NCBI RefSeq assembly: GCF_047553045.1 | Contig: NZ_CP180208.1 | Location: 2,170,001-2,234,000 of the forward strand | Direction of reading: 5' to 3' | Length of the DNA stretch: 64,000 nt | Source of the DNA: Sphingomonas_L flavalba_A | GTDB lineage: Bacteria; Pseudomonadota; Alphaproteobacteria; Sphingomonadales; Sphingomonadaceae | Part shown: piece after piece, positions 50,262-59,671 of the stretch | Layout: the number at the start of each line of letters is the position of its first letter | Numbering within the stretch: the stretch's first letter is position 1 | The notes under the pieces: model-generated | Seen by the model: only the letters and a program-made list of their open reading frames with translations | Database searches by the model: none | Told to the model about the DNA's origin: nothing | Position numbers and translations under genes: made by a program

Positions 50262-50305
50262 TGGTGACCCCTACGGGAATCGAACCCGTGTTTCAGCCGT
50301 GAAAG
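50262..50305. repeat. Right attachment repeat
   Basis: These 44 bases are identical to 34328-34371. They form the 3' part of the intact tRNA-Glu gene and mark the right boundary of the integrated element. Confidence 0.92.
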
Positions 50306-50336
50306 GGCCGCGTCCTAACCGCTAGACGAAGGGGCC
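50262..50336 (-). tRNA. tRNA-Glu (anticodon TTC)
   Basis: On the minus strand the gene reads GGCCCCTTCGTCTAGCGG from the 5' end, has the anticodon loop CTTTCAC (TTC), the T-arm ACGGGTTCGATTCCCGT and ends GGGGTCA-CCA. It is complete with encoded CCA. The island inserted at its 3' end without destroying it. Confidence 0.96.
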
Positions 50337-50386
50337 TTGCCGAAGGCCGGTTGCGGTTATTCGGTTCGGGCGCGGGGGTCAATGGC

Positions 50387-52156
50387 TCAATCGAGCCATG
50401 CGGCATCGTCGAGGTGCAATTCCGCCGCCGGCCGCGCGCCCCAATCGTCGATTTTCGCCCGGCCGGCCAGCCACAGGCGGCGGTCGGGCGGTGCGCCGAG
50501 CAGCGCCTGGCCGAGCGGGTTGTCGGCGGCGCGGAAGGCGACGGTCTTGATACTGCGGCCGTCGTCGCCGGAAACGATCGCCCGGACATGGCCGGTGCCG
50601 ACGACGCTGGCCTTGACCACGCGGACCGGCCCGGCGGCGATGCGCGGCGCCGGCCAGCCCATGCCATAGGGGCCGCCCGCTTCCAGCGCCTCGACCAGCG
50701 TCGGGGCGACACCGCCGGGCGCGACGACAGCGTCGAGCAGCAGCACCCGTCCGTCACCGGCGCGGGCGACATCCCCGGCCAGCCGCGTGTCGAGGAATTC
50801 GGCCAGCGCGTCGACCCGGTCGGCGGCAACCGTCAGCCCCGCCGCCATCGCATGGCCGCCGCCGGCGGCCAGCAGCCCGCTGTCTTTCGCCGCCAGCACC
50901 GCCGCGCCGAGATCGACTCCCGCGACCGAACGGCCCGATCCCTTGCCGACTCCGTCGGCGTCGAGCGCGATGACGATCGCCGGGCGGCCGAGCTTTTCCT
51001 TCAGCCGCCCGGCAACGATGCCGATCACGCCGGGGTGCCAGCCCGGTCCGGCGACCAGTGCGACGGCGCGGTTGTCCTGGCCCGCCGCCATCTGTTCCGC
51101 CTCCGCCTGCACCGCCGCCTCGATCGCGCGGCGTTCCTCGTTCAGCCGGTCGAGTTCGGCGGCGATCGCGCGCGCCTCCTCCGGGTCCTCGCTGGTCAGC
51201 AGGCGCACGCCGAGGTCGGACTTGCCGACCCGGCCGCCGGCGTTGATCCGCGGGCCAAGCGCGAAGCCGAGATCGTGGCACAGCGGCGCGCGGTTCAGCC
51301 GCGCGGCGTCGGCAAGCGCGGCCAGGCCGGTGTTGCGCCGCCCGGCCATCACCTTCAGCCCCTGGGCGACGAAGGCGCGGTTCAGGCCACGCAGCGCCGC
51401 GACGTCGGCAACGGTACCGAGCGCGACCAGATCGAGCAGGTCGAGCAGTTTCGGCTCCGCCCGCGTCGCGAAAAACCCCCGCGCACGCAGGGTGCGGAGC
51501 AGGGCGGCGCCGAGCAGAAAGGCGACGCCGACCGCCGCCAGATGGCCGTGGGCGGCGCCCTCCCCCTCATCCAGCCGGTTCGGATTGACCAGCGCATAGG
51601 CTTCCGGCAACGCCGCCGCGCATTTGTGATGATCGACGACGACAACGTCGACGCCGGCGGCCCGCGCCATCGCCAGCGCCTCGAACGCCTGCGCGCCACA
51701 ATCGACGGTGACGATGAGCCGGGCACCACATTCGGCGATTCTGACCAGCGCCTCGCCCGACGGGCCATAGCCTTCCATCAGCCGGTCGGGGATGTAGACC
51801 GCCGGCGCCAGCCCCAGCGCGCGCAGCAGGCGAACGAGCAGGGCGGCAGATGTCGCGCCGTCGACATCATAGTCGCCGAACACGGTAACCGCTTCGCCCG
51901 CCGTCACCGCGTCGGCCAGCCGCTCGGCCGCTCTGTCCATGTCGCGAAAGATCGACGGGTCCGGCATGAACGCGCGGATGCTGGGCGCGCGGTAGGCGTC
52001 CACCGCCTCACGCGGGCAGCCCCGGCTGAGCAGCAGGCGGGTGACAAGATCGTCCGACGTGGAGCCGGCATCCGCGTCGGCATCGCCGCCGACACCGGCG
52101 CGCCAGCGCCATGGCTGGCCAAGGATCGATCGCGTGACGTTCAGGGCGGGCGACAT
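50387..52156 (-). CDS. recJ: Single-stranded-DNA-specific exonuclease RecJ
   Basis: The 589-residue protein has the DHH-family motifs FGDYDVDGATSAALLVR, VTVDCGAQ and VVVVDHHKC, then the GGGHAMAAGL motif of the DHHA1 domain and a C-terminal OB fold. RecJ degrades single-stranded DNA 5' to 3' in recombination, mismatch and base-excision repair. The start is an ATG at 52154-52156. It lies 50 bp beyond tRNA-Glu and is the first chromosomal gene to the right of the island. Confidence 0.95.
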   Translation of the reverse strand: MSPALNVTRSILGQPWRWRAGVGGDADADAGSTSDDLVTRLLLSRGCPREAVDAYRAPSIRAFMPDPSIFRDMDRAAERLADAVTAGEAVTVFGDYDVDGATSAALLVRLLRALGLAPAVYIPDRLMEGYGPSGEALVRIAECGARLIVTVDCGAQAFEALAMARAAGVDVVVVDHHKCAAALPEAYALVNPNRLDEGEGAAHGHLAAVGVAFLLGAALLRTLRARGFFATRAEPKLLDLLDLVALGTVADVAALRGLNRAFVAQGLKVMAGRRNTGLAALADAARLNRAPLCHDLGFALGPRINAGGRVGKSDLGVRLLTSEDPEEARAIAAELDRLNEERRAIEAAVQAEAEQMAAGQDNRAVALVAGPGWHPGVIGIVAGRLKEKLGRPAIVIALDADGVGKGSGRSVAGVDLGAAVLAAKDSGLLAAGGGHAMAAGLTVAADRVDALAEFLDTRLAGDVARAGDGRVLLLDAVVAPGGVAPTLVEALEAGGPYGMGWPAPRIAAGPVRVVKASVVGTGHVRAIVSGDDGRSIKTVAFRAADNPLGQALLGAPPDRRLWLAGRAKIDDWGARPAAELHLDDAAWLD

Positions 52157-52343
52157 TCCCCACCTCTAGAGGGTGATCGCCGCGCGTGGAAGCGCCACCC
52201 ACAACCTCCACTTTGCGCCGAAATAGATTTCGTTCCTCCAACATCCCCCTGATTATTCTACGTTAAGTTGCAGTGGCCATTGCGCCGCCGCCCTCCGCAT
52301 GGCGACGCGCGCCGCGCCCGCATTCATGAAGAGGAGGACCGAC

Positions 52344-52991
52344 GTGTCGCTTAAATTATCCGATACCGTGCCGAATTTCGTCCAGGATTCGACCGAGGGT
52401 AAGCTCGATTTCTACGAATGGGCCGGGGACAGCTGGGTTATCCTCTTCTCCCACCCGAAGGACTATACGCCGGTCTGCACGACCGAACTCGGCGCGGTCG
52501 CCCGGTTGAAGCCGGAATTCGACAAGCGCGGCGTCAAGGTGCTCGGCCTGTCGGTCGACCCGGTCGACAGCCATCATGGCTGGGCGAAGGACATTGCGGA
52601 AACGCAGGGCACCGCGCTCAATTACCCGCTGATCGCCGACCATGATCGCAGCGTCGCCACTACGCTCGACCTGATCCACCCGAACGCGTCGGATACCAAC
52701 ACCGTCCGCACCGTGCTGGTCATCGATTCGGCGAAGAAGCTGCGGATGACGCTGACCTACCCGGCGTCGACCGGCCGCAACTTCCCCGAATTGCTGCGGG
52801 TGATCGACAGCCTGCAACTGACCGACAACCACAAGGTCGCCACCCCCTCCGACTGGAAACAGGGTGAGGACGTGATCATCGTCCCCTCGGTCACCGACGA
52901 AGAAGCGCGCAAGCTGTTCCCGGACGGGTGGACCACCCATAAGCCCTATCTGCGCACCACCCGCCAGCCGGGCGCCAAGACCGCGGCCTGA
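52344..52991 (+). CDS. 1-Cys peroxiredoxin (Prx6 family)
   Basis: The 215-residue protein starts at GTG 52344, seven bases after GAGGAGG; an in-frame upstream codon at 52299 is less likely. The peroxidatic cysteine is in SHPKDYTPVCTTELG (Cys 45), and there is no resolving cysteine later, which places it in the Prx6/1-Cys group. The C-terminal TPSDWKQGEDVIIVPSV and KPYLRTT motifs agree. It reduces peroxides in the cytoplasm. It is convergent with AMP nucleosidase. Confidence 0.93.
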   Translation: MSLKLSDTVPNFVQDSTEGKLDFYEWAGDSWVILFSHPKDYTPVCTTELGAVARLKPEFDKRGVKVLGLSVDPVDSHHGWAKDIAETQGTALNYPLIADHDRSVATTLDLIHPNASDTNTVRTVLVIDSAKKLRMTLTYPASTGRNFPELLRVIDSLQLTDNHKVATPSDWKQGEDVIIVPSVTDEEARKLFPDGWTTHKPYLRTTRQPGAKTAA

Positions 52992-53038
52992 ACCGAAGCG
53001 GAAACGGGGGAGCGCGGCATAGGCGCTTCCCCAACCGC

Positions 53039-54487
53039 CTAGCGGAACGGCGGCTCGTTGAACGCGCGCAGCTTGCGGCTGTGCAGGCGGGCGCCCTCGC
53101 GGCGCAGCTCTTCGCAGGTCTCGATGCCGATCCGCATATGCTCGCTGATCGCCCGCTCGTAGAAGCGGTTGGCCTGCCCGGGCAGCTTCAGTTCGCCGTG
53201 CAGCGGCTTGTCCGATACGCAAAGCAGCGTGCCGTATGGCACGCGGAAGCGATAGCCCTGCGCCGCGATCGTCGCCGATTCCATGTCGATGCCAACCGCG
53301 CGCGACTGCGAGAAGCGCAGCGCCGAGCGGCTGTAGCGCAGCTCCCAGTTGCGGTCGTCGGTGGTGACGATGGTGCCGGTGCGCAACCGCCGCTTCAACG
53401 CCTCCGGCGTCTCGCCCGAAACCGTTTCGGCCGCGCGGGCCAGCGCCTGCTGCACCTCGGCAATCGCCGGCACCGGGATTTCGGGCGGCAGCATTTCGTC
53501 CAGCACATGGTCGTCGCGCAGATAAGCGTGGGCAAGCACGTAATCGCCAATCCGCTGGCTGGGGCGCAGCCCGCCGCAATGGCCGATCATCAACCAGGCT
53601 TCCGGCCGCACCACCGCCATATGGTCGGTAATCGTCTTGGCGTTGGACGGGCCGACGCCGATGTTGACCAGGCTGATCCCGGACCGGTCCGGCGCGATCA
53701 GGTGATAGGCCGGCATCTGGTGCCGCCGCCAGGCGCTGTCCGAAATCACCCGCTCCGGGTCGGCATCCTCGCGGGTGACATACAGGCCACCGGCACCGGA
53801 CAGCGCGACATAGCGGTCATTGCCTTTCAGCTCGGCGCAGGCCCAACGGACGAATTCGTCGACATAGCGGTGGTAATTGGTGAACAGCACATAGCGCTGA
53901 ACATGCTCCGGCGGCGTGCCGGTGTAATGGCGCAGCCGGGCAAGCGAAAAATCGGTGCGCAGCCCGTCGAACAGCGCCAGCGGGCGGGGCGCGCCGTCAT
54001 CGCCGCTGAACGTGCCGTCGGCTACCTCGTCGCCGATATAGGCCAGCTCCGTCGCCGGGAACCAGCGCGCCAGCTCGGTCGGCTCCACCCCGTCCAGCGC
54101 CAGTTCGTGCCCCGGGTCCAGCACATAGGGGAACGGAATTTCCTGGTTGCTGCGCCCGACCTCCACCGACACGCCGTAACCGTCGATCAGCAGGGCGATC
54201 TGTTCGGACAAATAGGCGCGGAACAACTCCGGGCGGGTGACGGTGGTCGTGTAGCGCCCCGGCGCGGTCAGCCGGCCGAACGCGCGCAGCGGCGGCGGCA
54301 CCGGCGCCTCGCCGCGATAGGTGATCCGCAATTCCGGGTAGGCGAAGATGCCGGCGGCGCGGCGGGTGGGATCGGGGCGTTCGCCGTGCGCGACAAACGC
54401 CTCGATCGCCTCCCGCAACGCCGCCACCGCCTCGTCATAGATGCGGCTGAGCTGGTCGAGGATGGTCTGGCTGGTCTGTTCCGTCAT
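53039..54487 (-). CDS. amn: AMP nucleosidase
   Basis: The 482-residue protein has the AMP nucleosidase N-terminal domain (YPELRITYRGEAP, RAYLSEQIALLIDGYGVSVE) and a C-terminal nucleoside-phosphorylase-like domain (NIGVGPSNAKTITDHMAVVR, IGHCGGLRPSQRIGDYVLA, VGIDMESATIAAQGYRF). It splits AMP into adenine and ribose-5-phosphate and helps control the adenylate pool. Length matches E. coli Amn. It stands on the minus strand, 46 bp downstream of the start side of a TonB receptor gene. Confidence 0.95.
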   Translation of the reverse strand: MTEQTSQTILDQLSRIYDEAVAALREAIEAFVAHGERPDPTRRAAGIFAYPELRITYRGEAPVPPPLRAFGRLTAPGRYTTTVTRPELFRAYLSEQIALLIDGYGVSVEVGRSNQEIPFPYVLDPGHELALDGVEPTELARWFPATELAYIGDEVADGTFSGDDGAPRPLALFDGLRTDFSLARLRHYTGTPPEHVQRYVLFTNYHRYVDEFVRWACAELKGNDRYVALSGAGGLYVTREDADPERVISDSAWRRHQMPAYHLIAPDRSGISLVNIGVGPSNAKTITDHMAVVRPEAWLMIGHCGGLRPSQRIGDYVLAHAYLRDDHVLDEMLPPEIPVPAIAEVQQALARAAETVSGETPEALKRRLRTGTIVTTDDRNWELRYSRSALRFSQSRAVGIDMESATIAAQGYRFRVPYGTLLCVSDKPLHGELKLPGQANRFYERAISEHMRIGIETCEELRREGARLHSRKLRAFNEPPFR

Positions 54488-54533
54488 GACCAGCCTCTAC
54501 CCCTCCCGTGTGACAGGCTCAAGCGATGCGGGT

Positions 54534-56555
54534 TCAGAAAGACGCGCGCAGCCCGCCGTAAAACGCCCGCCGTTCAACCGGATAGAAGGCGACGGTGCCG
54601 GCATCGGCGGCGATCACCGCCGAAATGTCGCCGACCGCCTTCTTGCCGGTCAGGTTGCGCGCGTCGACGAACAGGGTGATGCCGTCGCGCAGCACCGCCT
54701 CAGCGCCCAGCCCGAACAGCGCATAGCCCGGCGCGCGGACGCTATTCGCATAATCCGCCCAGCCGCCGCGCGGCATCCACTCGATGTTCGGCGACAGGCT
54801 CAGCCGGTCGGTCCCCAGCCGCAATTCGGCACGGTACTGGTGGCGCGGAACCACCGGCAGGCGATTGTCGCCGTATGCCGCGTCGGCGCGGAAGCGGAAA
54901 TCATTGTACTGGTACACCTGCCGCAACCGCGCCCACGGCGCCAGCGCCAGCTCAAGCCCGGCCTCGATGCCCTGATGGCGGGTCCGCCCGGCGTTGAAGG
55001 TCGCGGCCGGCACGTCCGGCGTGACGAGGAATTGCAGCATCTCGCCGCGCACATTGGCGCGATAAAGGCTGATGTCCCAGCGGGCGATGCCGGCATGGCC
55101 GCGCGTGCCGATCTCCGCCGTCCAGGCCCGCTGCGCGTCGATCGGCACAAAGCCCTGCACCGGCTGCTGGACCAGTTCCAGAAACCCGGGCAGCTCGACC
55201 GATCGGGCGTAGTTGGCATACACCTGCACCGCGTCCCCCGGCGCCCACAGCACCCCGAATTTGGGCGCGAACAGGTCATAACTGCGCGCATCGCTCATCG
55301 CCGGGTTCAGCCGGTTGTCGACCGCCCGCCGGCCGTGGCTGTGGATGCCCCCGGCGATCAGGGTCAGCCCGTCGACTGGCGTGACCCGCAATTCGCCATA
55401 GCTGTTGATCGTCCGCGCCGCCTGACGGGCATCGCCGGTCTGGGCGCCGCGCTTGCCGCCGACGTTCAGATACTGCCGCGCCGCGACCGTGCCGAACCGC
55501 GCCTGACTGCCCAGCGTCAACGCGACATCGACGCCGCCGAGTTGCCCGTCCAGATCAAGGCTGGCGAACACGCCGCGGTCCCGCGCCTTCTGGTCAAGCA
55601 GCTGGAAGATCGGGTGATACAGCTGCTTGGCGTTGTAGAAGGCGCCGAATGCAATCGCGCCATTGTCGAGCGAAATCACGGTGCGGTTCTGCAACCGCAG
55701 CGAATCAATGTCGCGCTCCTGGTCTTTCACAATATTGTCGGGCAGCGACAGCGCCGGCGTGGTCAGCGCCTGGCCGAGGGTCAGCGCCCCCGGCAGATTC
55801 TGACGGATATGGCTAAGCGTGGCGTAGAAGCGCGTCTCCACCCGCTCGCCCAGCCGCAGCCCGGCATTGCCGTTGAAACGCACCGCGTGCCGGCCGGCAT
55901 GGACGCGGTCGCCGTCGGAATGGTCGGTGGTCAGCGCCAGATAGGCGTCGCCCCGCGCGGTGGCGAAGGCCGCCGCCGCCTTGGCACGGACGGTGGCGAA
56001 ACTGCCGCCGTCGATCCGCAACTCGGCAGCGGGGGCGGTGCGGCCGGTTGGCGTCACCACGTTGATCGCGCCGCCCAGCGTTGATCCGCCCAGCCGCAGC
56101 GCATTAGCGCCGCGATAGACCTCGATATGCTGGAAAACCTGCGGATCAAGCTCCTGAAAATCGCCGTTGTCATCGGCCAGGTTGATCGGGATTCCGTCCT
56201 GCAACAGGGTCAGGCCGCGCATATGGTAGCCACGGCTGATCCCGGACCCGCGGATCGACAGCCGCACCTCCTGCCCGAAGCGGGGCTGGGCGTAGACGCC
56301 GGGGGAAAAGGCCAGTGCGTCGCGCAGCGACACCGCGACCGTGTCGGCGAAGCTGGCGGCACCGACCAGATTGGCGCCACCGGGGCGGAGCGCCAGCGTG
56401 GCGCGGGCATCGTCGATCGCGTCCTGCGCGGTGACGACGATCGTCGGCGCATCCGCTTCGCTTTCGGCGCGGGCGGGGGTGGACAGGGTCAGGGAGACGG
56501 ACAGGGCGAGTACGGACGCGAAGGCGCCGCCCGCCAGACGGGTGGTGATCTGCAT
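54534..56555 (-). CDS. TonB-dependent outer-membrane receptor (chromosomal)
   Basis: The 673-residue receptor has a signal peptide (GGAFASVLALSVSLTLSTPA), a TonB-box-like APTIVVTAQDAID and a plug (RLSIRGSGISRGYHMRGLTL, IEVYRGANALRLGGSTLGGA). It ends with the barrel C-terminus FYGGLRASF. It fits the FecA/ferric-siderophore group more than the BtuB group, but the ligand is not apparent. A DUF2946 gene lies 100 bp upstream on the same strand and is likely co-transcribed; DUF2946 proteins often accompany metal-linked TonB receptors. Confidence 0.93.
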   Translation of the reverse strand: MQITTRLAGGAFASVLALSVSLTLSTPARAESEADAPTIVVTAQDAIDDARATLALRPGGANLVGAASFADTVAVSLRDALAFSPGVYAQPRFGQEVRLSIRGSGISRGYHMRGLTLLQDGIPINLADDNGDFQELDPQVFQHIEVYRGANALRLGGSTLGGAINVVTPTGRTAPAAELRIDGGSFATVRAKAAAAFATARGDAYLALTTDHSDGDRVHAGRHAVRFNGNAGLRLGERVETRFYATLSHIRQNLPGALTLGQALTTPALSLPDNIVKDQERDIDSLRLQNRTVISLDNGAIAFGAFYNAKQLYHPIFQLLDQKARDRGVFASLDLDGQLGGVDVALTLGSQARFGTVAARQYLNVGGKRGAQTGDARQAARTINSYGELRVTPVDGLTLIAGGIHSHGRRAVDNRLNPAMSDARSYDLFAPKFGVLWAPGDAVQVYANYARSVELPGFLELVQQPVQGFVPIDAQRAWTAEIGTRGHAGIARWDISLYRANVRGEMLQFLVTPDVPAATFNAGRTRHQGIEAGLELALAPWARLRQVYQYNDFRFRADAAYGDNRLPVVPRHQYRAELRLGTDRLSLSPNIEWMPRGGWADYANSVRAPGYALFGLGAEAVLRDGITLFVDARNLTGKKAVGDISAVIAADAGTVAFYPVERRAFYGGLRASF

Positions 56556-56655
56556 GATGGAAAGACCTCGAACCGGGCGAGCGCCCGGCCGGGCGTTCGC
56601 CTCTCAACAAACAGCCGCGCCGCCCGAACGGGGTTCGGGCCGGCACAGCGACGGT

Positions 56656-57042
56656 TCAGAGGCGGTGGGGCGGGCCGGTCGGCGGCGGCGGCGGGGCGGC
56701 AAGGCCGCGGCCGATCGCTCCGCCGTCGAACAGGGCGACGGGCAGCAACGCGGCGGCGATCGCCATCGGCATCACCGGCATGGCGAGCGCGTCGGGCAGG
56801 GTCAGCGCGGCGGCGAATCCGGCGAAGATGCAGTGGCCGTTGCTGCGCGAATCGATCGGCGGCTTGTCCTTGTGGATCTGCCCGTCGGCGTCGACCCAGG
56901 CGGATACCGCACCCATGCCGGTACACAGGGTGATCGCGTAACCGCCGCCGGCCATCGGCATCCAGCCGGCCGGGATCATCACGCGCAGCAGCAGGGCGAG
57001 GACGACGAGCAGCGGCGCCAGCCCGGCGCGCGCTTCGCTCAT
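56656..57042 (-). CDS. DUF2946 family protein
   Basis: The protein of about 128 residues has an N-terminal membrane helix (LAPLLVVLALLLRVMIPAGW), a CTGM segment and a second cysteine in NGHCIFAGFAAAL, then a hydrophobic segment (MPVMPMAIAAALLPVAL) and a proline-rich end. This is the DUF2946 layout. Relatives are near copper- or TonB-linked genes and have no known activity. The start is uncertain between 57063 and 57042. It precedes the TonB receptor on the same strand. Confidence 0.78.
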   Translation of the reverse strand: MSEARAGLAPLLVVLALLLRVMIPAGWMPMAGGGYAITLCTGMGAVSAWVDADGQIHKDKPPIDSRSNGHCIFAGFAAALTLPDALAMPVMPMAIAAALLPVALFDGGAIGRGLAAPPPPPTGPPHRL

Positions 57043-57103
57043 CCGCTGTGACCATCCCCGCATGGCCCGCGCCCTTAGGCCGTCGCCGGGCGCTTGTCGA
57101 CGG

Positions 57104-57754
57104 TCAGCGCACCGGCGGCGGCACCGGCACCGCCCGCCGCGCCGACAGGATGGTGATGCGCGGCGCCAGCATCTGGCCGATCATCGATCCTTCGCCCTCG
57201 GTCGGCGATGTCGGCGCCGCCAGGATGCCGCGCACCACGTCCATGCCGGCGACGACATGGCCGAACGCGGCATAGCCGGCATTGTCGCCGGGCTGGCTGG
57301 GGTCCGCATCCATCGACGGCATGTCGCCGACGGTGATGAAGAAATCGCCGGCGGCGGTGCCCGGTTCGGCTCGCGCCATCGAAATCGTGCCGTCTGCGTG
57401 GGTCAGGCCGGTGGCGCTGGTCGGCTCATGCGCGATCGGCGGCAGCGTCCGCTTCGCCTCGCCGATCGTCCCGCCCTGGATCAGGCCGAAATCCGCCGCG
57501 ACGTTGACCGCGCGGTAGAATGTCGTCCCGTCCAGTTTCTTCTGGTCGACATAGCGCAGGAAATTGGCGGTGGTGACTGGCGCCCGCTCCTTCTCCAGTG
57601 CCAGGGTAATCGCGCCCGCGCTGGTTTCCAGCACCACCGCGACCGTCTCGGCGGGCGGCGGCGGGGCCGGTTCCGGCACCGGCGCACCATCCTGGGCGAA
57701 AGCCGGCGCGGCGAGAACGAGGATCAGGGCGAATGCGGCGAATCGGCGGGTCAT
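57104..57754 (-). CDS. Periplasmic cyclophilin-type peptidyl-prolyl isomerase
   Basis: The 216-residue protein has a signal peptide (FAAFALILVLAAPAFA), a proline-rich linker and a cyclophilin domain (VVLETSAGAITLALEKERAP, DGTTFYRAVNVAAD, LIQGGTI, SMARAEPGTAAGDFFI, YAAFGHVVAGMDVV). It speeds folding of periplasmic proteins at proline bonds. The usual GFMIQGGD segment is altered to DFGLIQGGT, a mild change in the active-site region. Confidence 0.93.
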   Translation of the reverse strand: MTRRFAAFALILVLAAPAFAQDGAPVPEPAPPPPAETVAVVLETSAGAITLALEKERAPVTTANFLRYVDQKKLDGTTFYRAVNVAADFGLIQGGTIGEAKRTLPPIAHEPTSATGLTHADGTISMARAEPGTAAGDFFITVGDMPSMDADPSQPGDNAGYAAFGHVVAGMDVVRGILAAPTSPTEGEGSMIGQMLAPRITILSARRAVPVPPPVR

Positions 57755-58064
57755 CGCGCTAGTCTAGGCGATCATACGCCGGATGGGAGGCGCGCTTTTC
57801 GCATCGCTGCCGCACCCGGTTGATACATCCATAATCATGATATATTATTTCTCTCAGCACAAAATCATCCGGCCGGACTGGACGGTTAGGGACAATATCG
57901 TATACGATAATCGCGAATCTCCCGTCCAACCGGGATTCAGGATCGTCACGCAGACCGGCGCGCCGCGTGTTCGCGGCACGGCCCGGTTGTGCCGGCGAAA
58001 CCCGGTGGCGGGAGGCTGGGCCGCGCCGACCCCGGCGAGGCCTTTCCAGATTGAAAGGGTTTTT
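57755..58064 (+). promoter_or_regulatory. Promoter region of the aldehyde dehydrogenase with a GTATAC palindrome
   Basis: This 310-bp gap is AT-rich for the genome near 57830-57850. TATCGTATACGATA at 57896-57909 is a perfect 14-bp palindrome with a GTATAC core, the kind of half-site pair bound by FadR-subfamily GntR regulators of sugar-acid catabolism. It lies about 155 bases upstream of the gene. No gene is seen here; the short frames are spurious. Confidence 0.55.
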
Positions 58065-59639
58065 ATGGCGTCCGGAAATGCCCCGCTCACTGGCGAAATG
58101 CTGATCGGCGCCACGCCGGTCACCGGCGGCGGAGAATCGCTGCGCGCGGTCAACCCCGCCACCGGCGAGGCGCTCGACCCGGTGTTCGGCGGTGCCACCG
58201 CTGCCGATGTCGAACGGGCCTGCGCCCTCGCTGACGCGGCGCTGATACCCTACCGCGAAACCAGCCTCGCCGACCGCGCGGCCTTTCTCGAAACCATCGC
58301 CGACAACATCCTGAAGCTCGACGATGCGCTGATCGAACGGGTCATGGCGGAAAGCGGCCTACCCCGGCCCCGCGTCGAGGGCGAACGCGGCCGAACCGTC
58401 GGCCAGTTGCGTCTGTTCGCCGAACTCGTCCGCTCCGGCACCTGGCTCGACGCACGCATCGCCCCGGCGCAGCCGGACCGCAAGCCGCTGCCCCGCGTCG
58501 ACCTGCGTCTGCGTAACATCGCGATCGGACCGGTGGCGGTGTTCGGCGCGTCGAACTTCCCGCTCGCCTTTTCCGTCGCCGGTGGCGACACCGCCTCCGC
58601 GCTGGCTGCCGGCTGCCCGGTGGTCGTCCGTGCTCACCCGGCGCATCCCGGCACATCGGCGCTGATCGGCGGCGCGATCCGTGACGCGGTCGCGGCCTGC
58701 GGCCTGCACGAAGGCGTGTTCTCGCTGCTTCAGGGGCCGGGCAACGCGATCGGCCAGGCGCTGGTCAACGATCCGCGGATCAAGGCGGTCGGTTTCACCG
58801 GATCGCGCGCCGGCGGCCTCGCGCTGATGGCGACAGCGGCGGCGCGGCATCAGCCGATCCCGGTCTATGCGGAAATGAGCAGCGTCAACCCGGTGCTGCT
58901 GTTCCCCGGCGCCCTCGCCGAGCGCGGTGCGGCGATCGGCGAAGCGTTCGCCGCCGCCGTCCAGCTCGGCGCCGGCCAGTTCTGCACCAACCCCGGCGTC
59001 ATCCTCGCGCTCGACGGGCCGGGGGTCGATGCTTTCATCGCCGGCGCCCGCGCCAAACTGGCGGAAAGCGGCGCGCAGACGATGCTGACCGCCGGCATCC
59101 ACGCCGCCTATGAACGGCAGGTCGGCGTGTTTGCCGGCCATTCCGCGGTGGCGACGCTGGTCCGCGGCGGCGCCCCGTCCGGCCCGCATCAGGCGCAGGC
59201 CGCGCTGTTCGAGACCGATGCCGACAGCTTTCTTGCCGACCCACGGCTTCAGGAAGAGACGTTCGGGCCGTGCTCGGTGCTCGTCCGGGTGCCGGACATG
59301 ACAATGCTCCGGGGGATCATCACGGCGATGGAGGGGCAACTGACCATTGCGCTCCACCTGGCCGATGCCGACCTGCCGGCGGCGCGGGCGCTGCTGCCGG
59401 TGCTGGAGGAAAAGGCCGGTCGGGTGCTGGTCAACGGCTTCGGCACCGGTGTCGAGGTCAGCCCCGCGATGGTTCATGGCGGCCCGTTCCCGGCGACGTC
59501 GGACGGGGGGTCAACCTCGGTCGGGACGCTGGCGATCCGCCGTTTCCTGCGCCCGGTCTGCTACCAGGACATGCCGCAGGCGCTGCTGCCCGACGCGCTG
59601 CGCGACGGCAGCACCGTTCCGCACGATTTCGTGAACTGA
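58065..59639 (+). CDS. Aldehyde dehydrogenase, probable alpha-ketoglutaric semialdehyde dehydrogenase
   Basis: The 524-residue protein starts at ATG 58065 after GAAAGGG. It has the NAD-binding ALDH motifs AVFGASNFPLAFSVAGGDTA and GFTGSRAGGLALM, the glutamate in PVYAEMSSVNPV and the catalytic cysteine in GAGQFCTNPGV. These segments match the KGSADH (2,5-dioxovalerate dehydrogenase) subgroup, which forms 2-oxoglutarate in pentose, sugar-acid or hydroxyproline breakdown. No other pathway genes are adjacent. A GTATAC palindrome upstream suggests GntR-type control. Confidence 0.9.
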   Translation: MASGNAPLTGEMLIGATPVTGGGESLRAVNPATGEALDPVFGGATAADVERACALADAALIPYRETSLADRAAFLETIADNILKLDDALIERVMAESGLPRPRVEGERGRTVGQLRLFAELVRSGTWLDARIAPAQPDRKPLPRVDLRLRNIAIGPVAVFGASNFPLAFSVAGGDTASALAAGCPVVVRAHPAHPGTSALIGGAIRDAVAACGLHEGVFSLLQGPGNAIGQALVNDPRIKAVGFTGSRAGGLALMATAAARHQPIPVYAEMSSVNPVLLFPGALAERGAAIGEAFAAAVQLGAGQFCTNPGVILALDGPGVDAFIAGARAKLAESGAQTMLTAGIHAAYERQVGVFAGHSAVATLVRGGAPSGPHQAQAALFETDADSFLADPRLQEETFGPCSVLVRVPDMTMLRGIITAMEGQLTIALHLADADLPAARALLPVLEEKAGRVLVNGFGTGVEVSPAMVHGGPFPATSDGGSTSVGTLAIRRFLRPVCYQDMPQALLPDALRDGSTVPHDFVN

Positions 59640-59671
59640 CAGAGCGCGAAGGGCGCATGAGGGAGAGAAAC

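Larger units (their letters stand above)
34328..50305. mobile_element. Degenerate integrative conjugative element in tRNA-Glu, with metal-resistance cargo
   Basis: A 44-bp identical direct repeat lies at 34328-34371 and 50262-50305; the right copy is the 3' end of an intact tRNA-Glu(UUC). Inside are a tyrosine integrase, an excisionase-like gene, DUF2274 and a TrbI fragment. IS3 copies, pfkB, copDC, a cnrYXH-like module, copAB, an acr3 remnant and a TonB receptor follow. No relaxase, coupling protein or other Trb genes remain, so it cannot transfer by itself. Excision is still conceivable. Confidence 0.88.
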
